DNA of 64,000 nt from Streptantibioticus silvisoli (lineage in GTDB: Bacteria > Actinomycetota > Actinomycetes > Streptomycetales > Streptomycetaceae), in NCBI RefSeq assembly GCF_027947535.2, contig NZ_JAAGKO020000007.1:62001-126000 (forward strand), given 5' to 3'. The notes under the pieces were generated by a model. The model ran no database searches. It was not told the origin of the DNA and saw nothing but the letters and a program-made list of their open reading frames with translations. A program made the position numbers and the translations under genes. Below, piece by piece: positions 35,473-43,920 of this stretch (positions are counted from its first letter, which is position 1; every line of letters begins with the position of its first letter).

Positions 35473-36447
35473 GTGACCACGGAGACCACGTTGCGCACCT
35501 CCCCCAGCGGCTCCCCGCGTCGTCCGCCCCCCACCGGCCGCACCGGACCCCCCGGTTCCGCGGGTCCCGCGGGCCCCGCAGGTCCCACCGGGCCCCCCGG
35601 CTCCACGGGTACGCCCGGCCCCGCAGGGCCCCCCGTTCCCGCGAGCACCCCCGTCCCCGCAGGCCCGGCGGCCCACGGGCTGCGGCGGCGGCACGACGAC
35701 ACCCCCGACACCGACCAGGCGTTCGCCCGGATGGCGGTGCTGGACGCCGGGCCGGAGCGGGACGCCCTGCGCGGCGAGGTCATCGAGCAGTGGGTTCCGG
35801 TGGCGGAACGGCTGGCGACCCGGTTCCGCGACCGGGGCGAGGAGGCGGAGGACCTGCGGCAGGTCGCGGTGGTCGGCCTGATCAAGGCGGTGGACCGCTT
35901 CGACCCGGCGAAGGGCTCGTCGTTCCTGAGCTTCGCGGTGCCGACGGTGACCGGTGAGATCAAACGGCACTTCCGTGACCACCTGTGGGGCCTGCACGTC
36001 CCGCGCCGGGTGCAGGAACTGCGGGCCCGGGTGCGCGCGGCCTGCGGGGAGCTGGCGGTGTCGGTGGACGACCGGGGGCCGCGGGTGGCGGACGTCGCCC
36101 GGCACACCGGGCTGCCGGAGGAGGACGTCCTGCTGGGCCTGGAGGCGCTGCACAGCTACTCCACGCTGTCGCTGGACCTCGCCCCGCCCGGTTCCGACGG
36201 GCACTCGCTGCTGGACACCCTCGGCCTGCCCGACGACCGCATCGACCTGGTGCTGGACCGCGAGGCCGCCAAACCGTGCCTGCGCTGCCTGCCGGACCGC
36301 GAGCGGGCCATCCTCTACCTGCGGTACTTCCGCGGCATGACCCAGGGGCAGATAGCGGACCGCCTCGGCCTGTCGCAGATGCACGTCTCGCGGTTGCTGA
36401 GCAGCACCTGCGAGAAGGTACGCGCCCAGGTCCAGGCCGACGGCTGA
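35473..36447 (+). CDS. SigB/SigF-type RNA polymerase sigma factor with collagen-like leader
   Basis: A 324-aa sigma-70 family protein of the B/F/G group. Region 2 is EVIEQWVPVAERLATRFRDR..EDLRQVAVVGLIKAVDRFDP and SFLSFAVPTVTGEIKRHFRD. Region 3 is VPRRVQELRARVRAACGELA, and region 4 ends RERAILYLRYFRGMTQGQIA with LGLSQMHVSRLLSSTCEKV. Before region 2 lies an odd Gly-X-Y stretch (TGRTGPPGSAGPAGPAG.. to about residue 60) and a Pro/Ala linker. GTG at 35473 was chosen because an upstream frame would start before the proposed promoter. It is likely stress-responsive and controlled by a STAS/anti-sigma system. Confidence 0.9.
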   Translation: MTTETTLRTSPSGSPRRPPPTGRTGPPGSAGPAGPAGPTGPPGSTGTPGPAGPPVPASTPVPAGPAAHGLRRRHDDTPDTDQAFARMAVLDAGPERDALRGEVIEQWVPVAERLATRFRDRGEEAEDLRQVAVVGLIKAVDRFDPAKGSSFLSFAVPTVTGEIKRHFRDHLWGLHVPRRVQELRARVRAACGELAVSVDDRGPRVADVARHTGLPEEDVLLGLEALHSYSTLSLDLAPPGSDGHSLLDTLGLPDDRIDLVLDREAAKPCLRCLPDRERAILYLRYFRGMTQGQIADRLGLSQMHVSRLLSSTCEKVRAQVQADG

Positions 36448-36473
36448 CCCGCCCGCCCGGCGGTCGCGGTCGC

Positions 36474-36590
36474 GGTCGTACCACGGCAGGCCCGTCCGCG
36501 GTGGTCGTGTCGCGGCGGGCCCGTCGCCGGTGGTCGTGTCGCGGCAAGGCCCGCCACCGGCAGTCGTATCGCGGCAGGTCCGCCGTTCGC
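36474..36590. repeat. 29/30-bp imperfect tandem repeat, four units
   Basis: Units begin at about 36474, 36503, 36532 and 36562, each with GGTCGTGTCGCGGC or a close variant followed by GGCCCG. The array fills the gap between the sigma and araC genes. Confidence 0.7.
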
Positions 36591-36655
36591 GGGCGGGTCC
36601 GGGGCCGTCGCGCGAGCTGTGCGGCCGGGCCGGGCGGCGACCGTAGGCTGGGCGC

Positions 36656-37114
36656 ATGACACCGGAGGCGCTGGCGGAGCTCGCGCGACTGAGGAAGGCG
36701 CGCGACCTGATGGACCGCGAGTACGCCCGGCCGCTGGACGTGCCCACGCTGGCCCGGTCGGCGTTCATGTCGTCGGCGCACTTCTCCCGCCGTTTCCGGG
36801 CGGCGTACGGGGAGAGTCCGTACGGTTATCTGATGACCCGGCGGATCGAGCGGGCCAAGGCGTTGCTGCGGCGCGGCGACCTGTCGGTGACCGAGGTCTG
36901 CGTCGAGGTGGGGTGTACGTCGCTGGGGTCGTTCAGCGCCCGTTTCACCGAACTCGTCGGCCTCAGCCCGAGCGCGTACCGCGCCGGCGACCACTCGGCG
37001 GCCCGGCCGGTGCCGGCCTGCGTGGCGAAGGCGAGCGGCCGGCCGAGCCGGGGGCGGGCCGGGGCTGCCGCACCGAGCAGGAACGAAGAAGCACCGCAGG
37101 CCGGCGGGCTCTAG
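36656..37114 (+). CDS. Short AraC-family regulator
   Basis: A 152-aa protein that is almost only the AraC double helix-turn-helix: PLDVPTLARSAFMSSAHFSRRF and SVTEVCVEVGCTSLGSFSARFTELVGLSPSAYR (residues 25-115). A disordered Ala/Arg tail follows. It lacks a ligand domain. The VOC gene starts 9 bp later; such AraC-glyoxalase pairs are common in actinobacteria, so both are one transcription unit. Confidence 0.9.
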   Translation: MTPEALAELARLRKARDLMDREYARPLDVPTLARSAFMSSAHFSRRFRAAYGESPYGYLMTRRIERAKALLRRGDLSVTEVCVEVGCTSLGSFSARFTELVGLSPSAYRAGDHSAARPVPACVAKASGRPSRGRAGAAAPSRNEEAPQAGGL

Positions 37115-37123
37115 CGTGGTCGT

Positions 37124-37534
37124 ATGAACATCTCGGTCTCCCACTTCTTCATCACCGTGCACGACCCCGACGAGGCGCTGGCGTTCTACCGCGACGCGCT
37201 CGGTCTGCGGGTGGTCAACGACGTCGCCAACGAGGGCTTCCGCTGGGTCACCCTGGGCTCTCCCCAGCAGCCGGACGTCGAGATCGTGCTCTCCCAGCCG
37301 CACGGCGGCCGCCCGGCCGCCGACGGCGACGCACTCCTCGAACTGCTGACCAAGGGTTCACTGCCGGGCGTGCTGTTCCGCACCGACGACGTGGACGCGT
37401 TCTTCGAGTCGGTACGCGCCAAGGGCGCCGAGGTCCTCCAGGAGCCGACCGACCAGCCGTGGGGCGTACGGGACTGCGCGTTCCGGGACCCGTCCGGCAA
37501 CCTGATCCGCATCGCCCAGGCCCCGCGCGGCTGA
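37124..37534 (+). CDS. VOC-family glyoxalase/dioxygenase-like protein
   Basis: A 136-aa vicinal-oxygen-chelate domain: VSHFFITVHDPDEALAFYRDALGLRV (first beta-alpha-beta, His and Glu-type metal ligands) and LFRTDDVDAFFESVRAKGAEVLQEPTD to CAFRDPSGNLIRIAQ (second module with the last ligand region). It may detoxify or bind an electrophile or antibiotic. It is co-transcribed with the AraC gene just upstream. Confidence 0.9.
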   Translation: MNISVSHFFITVHDPDEALAFYRDALGLRVVNDVANEGFRWVTLGSPQQPDVEIVLSQPHGGRPAADGDALLELLTKGSLPGVLFRTDDVDAFFESVRAKGAEVLQEPTDQPWGVRDCAFRDPSGNLIRIAQAPRG

Positions 37535-37786
37535 GGTTCCTGGGGGCGGAGCCGGGGAGCGGTCACGCAGGCGGACCCGGAGGCGGTCACGCAGGCGGAG
37601 CCGGGGGCTGAGGTCGTCCGGGCGGACGCAGGAGGCCGGCATCGTGCGGGCGGTGCCCAACGGCTGACGTCGCACCGGCGCCCCCATTCCCGGGGCCGTG
37701 CCCTCCCCCGCCTCCGTTCCCCCGCGACCGTCCCTTACCGCACCGACGCCCCGCCGCCGGAGGCGTCCTTCCTCCGCCACCGTCCC

Positions 37787-38857
37787 TCACCGCACCGGCA
37801 GCCTCCGTCCTCCGGTGAGCGGCTGGAACTCGGCGCCGCGTATCCCGTCGCCCGGTATCAGCGGCCGGCCCAGCAGCAGGGCGGCCGGTGAAGTGTCCGC
37901 GTGGTGGGCGGCCCGGGCGAGGTCGGCGGCGGCGTGCCGCACCGTGGAGCGGGCGAAGCCGTACAGCTCGTCGGGGGTCGCGGCGCGCAGCGCGTGCGGG
38001 GCGTGCCGGGCTACCGAGTCGAGCAGGGCGGCACCGGCGCCGACCAGCGGGGCCGGCAGATAGTCGATGCCCCGGTGGTGCAGGATGCCGGAGACGGTCG
38101 CCTCGTCGTCCAGCAGCGCCTCCGCCGGTCCGACGACGGCGCCGCAGCGCAGCCGGTGCGCCAGCGCGGCGTCGACCAGCGGCCCGACCGCGCAGGGCAC
38201 CAGCACGTCGAACGGGTCGTGCCGCCAGTCGTCGGACGGTACGCAGCCCGGCACCCGCACGCCCGGCCGCACGTCGTGCGTGACGACCAGCGCGCCGGCC
38301 TCCGCCAGCCGGGCGGCGACGACCGTGCCGACCTTGCCGATCCCGTGCACCACGACCCGCAGCCCGTGGACCGGGCCCGGCGCCCACGCCTCGACGGCGC
38401 CCAGCACACCGTGGGCGGTGGCGGTGCTGGGGTCGACGCGGTGGGCCGCGGTGTCCAGCACGTACGGGGTCAGCGCGCCCAACTCCCGCATGGCGGCGGC
38501 CGTCACCCCGGCGCCGACCCCGGCGAGCAGGTCGCCACGCTGACGGTTCAGCAGTTCGGCGACGGTACGCAGCAGCACGCGGTCGTCCGGCGCGGCGCCG
38601 GTGACCACGATCGCGGCGCCGCGGAAACCGGTGCGGTGGATCTCGTGGGTGACGCGGGACTCGTGCGCGAGTCGCCGGGCGAGTCTGCGGGCCTCGGCGT
38701 CACCGACCCGGCCGGCGCACCACCGCAGGGCGCCGTGGGCCGGGAAGGCGCGCCGGGCGGGGTCGGCACGGGCGACGGCCAGGTGCAGCGTCGCCCCGCC
38801 GGGACCGGTGAAGCGCCGGACCCGGATCGCCCCGTCGGGGACGGCCCGGCCGGTCAC
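37787..38857 (-). CDS. Divergent Glu/Leu/Phe/Val-dehydrogenase-like protein
   Basis: A 356-aa protein whose second half is a clear amino-acid-dehydrogenase NAD domain (HGLRVVVHGIGKVGTVVAARLAEAGALVVTHDV, then DVLVPCAVGPLVDAALAHRLRCGAVVGPAE and GIDYLPAPLVGAGAALLDS). In the first half the family block GLPxGGGKAVI with catalytic lysines is replaced by HEIHRTGFRGAAIVVTG, so normal deamination is doubtful. GTG at 38857 is the likely start, since upstream is low-complexity repeat DNA. It could be a specialised oxidoreductase or a decayed paralogue. Confidence 0.8.
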   Translation of the reverse strand: MTGRAVPDGAIRVRRFTGPGGATLHLAVARADPARRAFPAHGALRWCAGRVGDAEARRLARRLAHESRVTHEIHRTGFRGAAIVVTGAAPDDRVLLRTVAELLNRQRGDLLAGVGAGVTAAAMRELGALTPYVLDTAAHRVDPSTATAHGVLGAVEAWAPGPVHGLRVVVHGIGKVGTVVAARLAEAGALVVTHDVRPGVRVPGCVPSDDWRHDPFDVLVPCAVGPLVDAALAHRLRCGAVVGPAEALLDDEATVSGILHHRGIDYLPAPLVGAGAALLDSVARHAPHALRAATPDELYGFARSTVRHAAADLARAAHHADTSPAALLLGRPLIPGDGIRGAEFQPLTGGRRLPVR

Positions 38858-38898
38858 CGCGCGCCCGGACCGCGGTCGCCGTGGCCGGCGGAGCCGAT

Positions 38899-38973
38899 GG
38901 CGGTGCGGCCGGTGCCGGTGCGGCCGATGCCGGTGCGGCCGATGCCGGTGCGGCCGATGGCGGTGGAGCGGGT
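38899..38973. repeat. 15-bp tandem repeat, five units
   Basis: Units of GCCGGTGCGGCCGAT (three exact, two variant) lie 40 bp upstream of the dehydrogenase-like gene. Open frames through it encode only simple AGAAD or GRTGI repeats. The rest of the 816-bp spacer (38858-39673) shows no gene; it must hold the promoter of the MFS gene at 39674. Confidence 0.85.
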
Positions 38974-39673
38974 GCGGGTGCCGGTGCGGCCGGTGCCGGT
39001 GACGGACGTCCAGCTCCCGGCGCCGACCGCGCGACCGCTGACGGCGGCAACCGCGCCGCCCGCGTTCGCGGTGACCGCACGACCCGTCACGTCCGAGCCG
39101 GGAACCGGGCGGGGGCGGCCGCGGTGCGGATCGAGCGGCTGGTCGCCGGTGTGGGGCCGTCGTCGCGTCATGTGAACTCGCGCGTCGGTGCGTTCCGGCA
39201 CTGTCGTCCTCTCCGCCACCCTTGGCCTCCCCTGTCTGCATTGGTCGGATCGTGTGGACTTCACCTTTCTTTCCATGGGTTGCGCCGGGGAAAATCCCCG
39301 CGGCCCGGTGTGCGGGAGCGCGGCCCGCCCCCGGGCGCACTCCGCACGCCCGCGCCGACCGCCGTGCGCGCACGTTCCCCCGGCGTACGGGCGACGGACG
39401 CCGGGCCGCGACGCCCGCCCGGTGCCGTTTCGCGGTGACCGGCCGGGGCAGCCGTCCGGGATGTCCGGGCAGGGCAGGGGCAGCCCGGGGACAGGGCAGG
39501 GAGAGCACGGCAGCGGGCGGGAGGCCGGCGCGAGCGGGACGCGCCGGGCCGCCGGGTGCGGCGGCGGGTGTGCCGCGATCCGCCATGATCCGTTACGAAC
39601 GCCGCGTACCCCCGCCCTCACCGGCCGCCCGGCCGCCCGGCCGAACGACGACCGTCGACGAAAGGCAGCAGCC

Positions 39674-41239
39674 GTGACCTCACCGCGCCGACCATCGGAC
39701 GACTCCCCGTCGCACTCCGCGCACGGCGGCGGGGCGGGCGGCCGGAAGGGAACCGACGGAACCGGAGCCGGAGCAGGAACCGGAGCCGATGGGAGCGGAA
39801 CCGGTGGGTCGGCGCCGTTCGGCAACCGCTGGCCGGCGCTGGCGGTCTGCCTGGTGGCCGGATTCATGACGCTGCTGGACGTCAGCATCGTCAACGTGGC
39901 GCTGCCGTCCATCCGTTCGGGTCTGCACACCTCCGACAGCGCGTTGCAGTGGGTGCTGTCGGGATACGCGCTGACGTTCGGCCTGGTGCTGGTGCCGGCC
40001 GGTCGGCTGGGCGACGCGCGCAGCCGCCGGGCGGTGTTCATGACGGGCCTGGCGCTGTTCACCGTGACCAGCGCGCTGGTGGGCGCGGCGCAGAACGAGG
40101 GGTGGCTGGTCGGCGCCCGGCTGTTGCAGGGCATCGCGGGCGGCATCCTGGTACCGCAGAACTCCGGTTTCATCCAGCAGTTGTTCCGCGGCGCCGAACG
40201 CGGCCGGGCGTTCGGCCTGCTGGGCGCCACCATCGGCCTGTCCACCGCGGTCGGCCCGCTGCTCGGCGGCCTGCTCATCCAGGCGTTCGGCACCTCCGAG
40301 GGCTGGCGGTGGGTGTTCTACGTCAACCTGCCGATCGGTCTGGTCGCGCTGCCGCTGGCCTACCGGCTGCTGCCCGCGCCCGACACCTCGGGGGCCGAAC
40401 GCGAGCGCATGCGCGGCGACTTCGACCCGGTCGGCGTCCTGCTGCTGGGGTGCTCGACGGTGCTGCTCCTGCTGCCGTTCGTCCAGGAGGAGCAGTGGAA
40501 GGGCTCGGCGAAGTGGCTGCTGCTGGTCGGCGCCGCGCTGCTGCTGACCGGCTTCGTGCTGTGGGAACGGCGTTACGGGCGGCGCGGCGAGCCGGTGGTC
40601 AACATGGTGCTGTTCCGGGCGCGTTCGTACACGCTGGGCACCGCGCTGTCGCTGGTGTACTTCGCCGGATTCACCGCGATCTTCTTCATCTTCACCCTGT
40701 ACCTGCAAAGCGGCCTGCGCTACACCGCGCTGGACGCCGGGCTGGCCATCACGCCGTTCGCACTCGGTTCCGGTGTGGCGGCGGCGGTCGGCGGCCGGGT
40801 GGTGCACCGGATCGGCCGGCCGCTGGTGGTCGGCGGACTGTCCATGGTGCTTGTCGGACTGGTCGGCGCGGCGGTCGCGGTGCACGTGGGATCGGGGCGC
40901 GGGGTGGGGTGGCTGACGGCGGCTCCGCTGCTGTTCGCCGGCATCGGCAGCGGGCTGGTGATCTCCCCCAACCAGACGCTGACGCTGCGCGACGTCGACG
41001 TGGTGCGGGCCGGCAGCGCCGGCGGCGTGCTCCAGACGGCACAGCGGATCGGCTCGGCCGTCGGCATCGCGGCGGTCGGGTCGCTGTTCTTCTCGCACGT
41101 CGCCTCGCACCACGGCGACTGGGCCGGCGCCTTCCAGCTCGGCGTCGAGATCGCCTGCGCGTTCGTACTGGCGGCCCTGGCGGTGGCGCTCACCGATGTG
41201 ATCGGCGGCCGGCGCTCGGCCGAACCGGGCAAGACCTGA
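39674..41239 (+). CDS. DHA2-family MFS multidrug exporter
   Basis: A 521-aa protein with about 14 membrane segments. It starts with a Gly/Ser-rich cytosolic tail, then VCLVAGFMTLLDVSIVNVALPS (motif D1), GYALTFGLVLVPAGRLGDARSRRAV (motif A), LLQGIAGGILVPQNSGFIQQLF (motif B/C region) and LGLLGATIGLSTAVGPLLGGLL-type motif C. The GTG at 39674 has AAAGG upstream; a longer frame exists but is non-coding in character. It is a proton-driven exporter of drugs or metabolites; substrate unknown. Confidence 0.93.
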   Translation: MTSPRRPSDDSPSHSAHGGGAGGRKGTDGTGAGAGTGADGSGTGGSAPFGNRWPALAVCLVAGFMTLLDVSIVNVALPSIRSGLHTSDSALQWVLSGYALTFGLVLVPAGRLGDARSRRAVFMTGLALFTVTSALVGAAQNEGWLVGARLLQGIAGGILVPQNSGFIQQLFRGAERGRAFGLLGATIGLSTAVGPLLGGLLIQAFGTSEGWRWVFYVNLPIGLVALPLAYRLLPAPDTSGAERERMRGDFDPVGVLLLGCSTVLLLLPFVQEEQWKGSAKWLLLVGAALLLTGFVLWERRYGRRGEPVVNMVLFRARSYTLGTALSLVYFAGFTAIFFIFTLYLQSGLRYTALDAGLAITPFALGSGVAAAVGGRVVHRIGRPLVVGGLSMVLVGLVGAAVAVHVGSGRGVGWLTAAPLLFAGIGSGLVISPNQTLTLRDVDVVRAGSAGGVLQTAQRIGSAVGIAAVGSLFFSHVASHHGDWAGAFQLGVEIACAFVLAALAVALTDVIGGRRSAEPGKT

Positions 41240-41251
41240 GGGCGCGACGGC

Positions 41252-41372
41252 GGTTCGGCGGAGGCGGTTCGGCGGAGGCAGGTCGGCGGAGGCGGTTCGG
41301 CGGAGGCAGGTCGGCGGAGGCAGGTCGGCGGAGGCGGTTCGGCGGAGGCAGGTCGGCGGAGGCAGGTCGGGG
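41252..41372. repeat. 14-bp tandem array, eight units plus a partial
   Basis: Two unit types, GGTTCGGCGGAGGC and AGGTCGGCGGAGGC, alternate irregularly over eight copies. The array sits between convergent genes (MFS stop at 41239, DUF3040 stop at 41525). Confidence 0.95.
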
Positions 41373-41524
41373 CTGGGGTCGGAACGGGTCGGGCGGCGCC
41401 GGTGGATGGGGGCGTGGTCGGGGCGGGCGGCGCCGGCGGCTCACCGTCGTCCACCGAGCCCGCCGCCCACCGGGCCACCGGTGTCCGCCTGCGGAGAACA
41501 GCACCGCCCACCGCTCGGTGAGTG

Positions 41525-41851
41525 TCAGCCGGCCGGGGCCTGGCGCCGGGCCGCGGCGCTGCGGGAGACCACGGCGGTGGTCAGCAGGGTCGCCGTCCAG
41601 CAGGCGGCGAAGCCCCAGACGACGCCGATGCTGGAGCTGCGCATCGCGGTGACCAGCAGGACCGCGGAGGCGACGCCGAACAGGATCGCCAGGCCCGCGA
41701 GCGGCTGTCCGGCGCGACGGCGCAACCTCAGCCAGAGTCCGGGCGTCATCTCCCTCAGCCGCCGGTCCAGGCCGCTCGCCTCCAGGCGCAGCGTGTCCTC
41801 GATCGCCTGGAGAGCACGCCGCTCGCCCTGCGACATCTCGTACCCTTCCAC
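41525..41851 (-). CDS. DUF3040 membrane protein
   Basis: A 108-aa protein of the actinobacterial DUF3040 family: MSQGERRALQAIEDTLRLEASGLDRRL at the N-terminus and two hydrophobic helices (LAGLAILFGVASAVLLVTA, GVVWGFAACWTATLLTTAVV). GTG at 41851 with AGGAGG 8 nt upstream is used; ATG six codons in is an alternative with GGAAGGG. Function unknown. Confidence 0.88.
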   Translation of the reverse strand: MEGYEMSQGERRALQAIEDTLRLEASGLDRRLREMTPGLWLRLRRRAGQPLAGLAILFGVASAVLLVTAMRSSSIGVVWGFAACWTATLLTTAVVSRSAAARRQAPAG

Positions 41852-42736
41852 CCGTTCGCCTCCTCGACAGGACCCGCCGCCGGCGGATCAGCCCGATTCG
41901 CCCACCACTTCGCGCGATCCGGCCACCGATCCGCCGGACATCCTCTGCCACGCGCCCGTCCGCCGGGCCGCCGGAACGTGAACGCCGGACGTGCGGCGCC
42001 CGGCCACCGGGTGGCGCGGTTCCGACGTGTACCGACGACCGCCCCGCGGTGCGCGCGCGACCGGCCGCCACACCGCCGGAGCGGCGAGCGGCTCGGCGCC
42101 CTGCTTCCACCGGGAGCCGGGGAGACCGTGCGGCGATGTCACGACGGCCGCGCGGGAATCCGGCACGCCGACGCCTTCGGAGACGAAGGGGGAGGCGTCA
42201 TTCGGAATTCCGCCGGACGACATGACTGTCGGATACCCCGCGCTCGTCCGAGCATGCGGCGCGCGACACCACGGCCCGGGCCGGCCCGGCTTCGCACGTC
42301 GGCGGCACCGCACGGTCCACGGCACCGCACGGTCCACGGCGCCGTACAGTCACCGCACCGCACGGCTCACCGCACCGCATGGCTCACCGCACCGCGCACC
42401 GTCGCCGGCGGGACCCTGCCGCGCGCCCGCACAGCCGTTCGGCCCGGCCGGTGGCCGGCGGCGTGCCCGGCACCGGCCGGGGCCCCTGACACGGACGGGT
42501 GGCGTACGGCCGACCCGATCCTCGCGAACCCGCACGAGGCGCTCCGTGCCACCGGTCGTATCGGGCCCGCACCGTCGCAGGTCCGCGCCCCTCAGGTCCG
42601 CACCGGCCACCGCAGGCCGGCGCCAACCACTTCAGGCCGCACCGCATGAGGCCCCGCCCCGGGGCCGGCGGCGGTCACGACGTGCGTGACCGGCTCCCGC
42701 CCCGGGCGGTGATCAGTTCCCGCCCGGGACCAGCGG
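41852..42736. other. Gene-free stretch of about 885 bp
   Basis: Many overlapping open frames but none with a ribosome site and family. It includes the 17-bp array at 42304-42387 and the short symmetric TCGGAATTCCG-type sequence near 42200. Confidence 0.5.
42304..42387. repeat. 17-bp tandem repeat, five units
   Basis: GGCACCGCACGGTCCAC (twice), a 16-bp variant, CGCACCGCACGGCTCAC and CGCACCGCATGGCTCAC in a row, followed by a partial. It lies in a gene-free region. Confidence 0.85.
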
Positions 42737-42916
42737 TCAGTTCTCGCCCAGGATGATGTGCGGTTCGAGGACGATCTCCTCGTAGGCCGTCCGGTCGACC
42801 GCGACCGGGGTCGGCGACCGCCGGGAGCGGGTCGGGGGGCGCGAGTCCTGGAATTCGTCCGCCGGCGGCTGCGCGCCACCACTGAGCTGGGCGGATGTCG
42901 GCGTTCCACGGTCCAT
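42737..42916 (-). CDS. Small hypothetical protein (59 aa)
   Basis: The ATG at 42916 is preceded by a strong ribosome site (AGGAAGGACCC). The 59-aa product is polar and Pro/Ser/Arg-rich, with a distinct C-terminus TAYEEIVLEPHIILGEN. It has no signal or membrane helix and no family I recognise. The conserved-looking tail and ribosome site support translation. It is divergent from the gvpY-like gene, 256 bp apart. Confidence 0.6.
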   Translation of the reverse strand: MDRGTPTSAQLSGGAQPPADEFQDSRPPTRSRRSPTPVAVDRTAYEEIVLEPHIILGEN

Positions 42917-43172
42917 GACGGGTCCTTCCTGCCGGGGCATCCGGCTGCCCGTTGTACCTTTTGCCGGATTGATACCAGACTGGATGCTATGGGAGCGGGT
43001 CACCGTCCGCGCAGGAGAACCGGCGGACCGGTGGCGGGGACGCCCCCGGAGGGGCCGCTGACAGGCGACATGGCGAGCGGCGCCGCACTGGGCCATCCGG
43101 GGGTACCCAGCCTCCCGGAGAGTGCTCGACATTCGCTCGACACTCGCACGACAGCGAAGGAGGCGACGCCTG

Positions 43173-43913
43173 ATGGACGACCAGACGAAGGTGACCATCG
43201 CCGCGGCCCTGGCGGGTGGTTATGTGCTCGGCCGCACGAAGAAGGGACGACTCGCACTCACCGGGGCCGCCCTGCTGATGGGGCGCAGCCTCGAACCACG
43301 CCAGCTCCTCATCGAGGGCGCGCGCCGGCTGCGCACCGTCCCGCAGGTCGCCGCGCTCGGCGACCAGCTGCGCGGTGAGGTCTACCAGGCCGCCCGTACC
43401 GCCGTCGGAGCCGCGGTCAGCAGGCGCCTCGGCGGCCTCACCGGTGCCGTGGGCGGCGGCGAGGCGAAGGACGGCGCCGACGACGAGGCGGACGACACCG
43501 ACGAGGACGAGCCGGAGTCCGACGAGCCCGACGAGGAGCGCGACGACGCGCCGGAGGACGAAGCGGACGAGGAAACCGACGACGCGCCGGAGGACCAAGT
43601 GGACGACGACGCCGAGGACGAAGCCGGCGACGACACCGACGACGAGGCCGACGACGCAGCGGAGGACGACGAGGAGCCGCCGGAGCGGGCCCCGGCCTCC
43701 CGGCGCGGTGCGGGCGGCGGGCGGCGTCCTCCGCCGAAGAGCCCGTCGAAGAGCCCGCCCAAGAGCCCGCCGAAGTCGCCGGAGAAGAAGCCGGGCGCGC
43801 CGAAGAAGGCAGCCGCGAAGCCGTCCGGCCGTGCGACGCCGGCGAAGAAGAGCGCGGCGGCGAAGAAGCCGGCCGCGCGCAAGTCCACCAGCCGTTCCCA
43901 GCGCGGGAGGTGA
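43173..43913 (+). CDS. GvpY-like protein with acidic and basic tails
   Basis: A 246-aa protein. Residues 1-90 resemble the protein encoded before gvpZ in streptomycete gas-vesicle loci: VTIAAALAGGYVLGRTKKGR followed by a helical segment. Then come a long Asp/Glu stretch (residues about 95-175) and a Lys/Pro/Ala tail (PPKSPSKSPPKSPPKSPEKK, KKSAAAKKPAARKS), reminiscent of histone H1 and of the group often misnamed DNA primase. ATG at 43173 has GGAGG upstream. It is the first gene of a three-gene operon; no GvpA or other vesicle gene is in the window. Confidence 0.75.
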   Translation: MDDQTKVTIAAALAGGYVLGRTKKGRLALTGAALLMGRSLEPRQLLIEGARRLRTVPQVAALGDQLRGEVYQAARTAVGAAVSRRLGGLTGAVGGGEAKDGADDEADDTDEDEPESDEPDEERDDAPEDEADEETDDAPEDQVDDDAEDEAGDDTDDEADDAAEDDEEPPERAPASRRGAGGGRRPPPKSPSKSPPKSPPKSPEKKPGAPKKAAAKPSGRATPAKKSAAAKKPAARKSTSRSQRGR

Positions 43914-43920
43914 GCCGTAG

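Noticed and set aside
38858-39180. Gly/Ala/Asp repeat protein on the plus strand or GRTGI repeat protein on the minus strand
   Set aside because: Both are translations of the 15-bp DNA repeat. Neither has a ribosome site, and the frames only stay open because the unit length is a multiple of three.
39188-39673. N-terminal extension of the DHA2 exporter
   Set aside because: The frame is open but codon usage and low-complexity translation are unlike coding DNA, and a GTG with AAAGG at 39674 gives the normal protein length.
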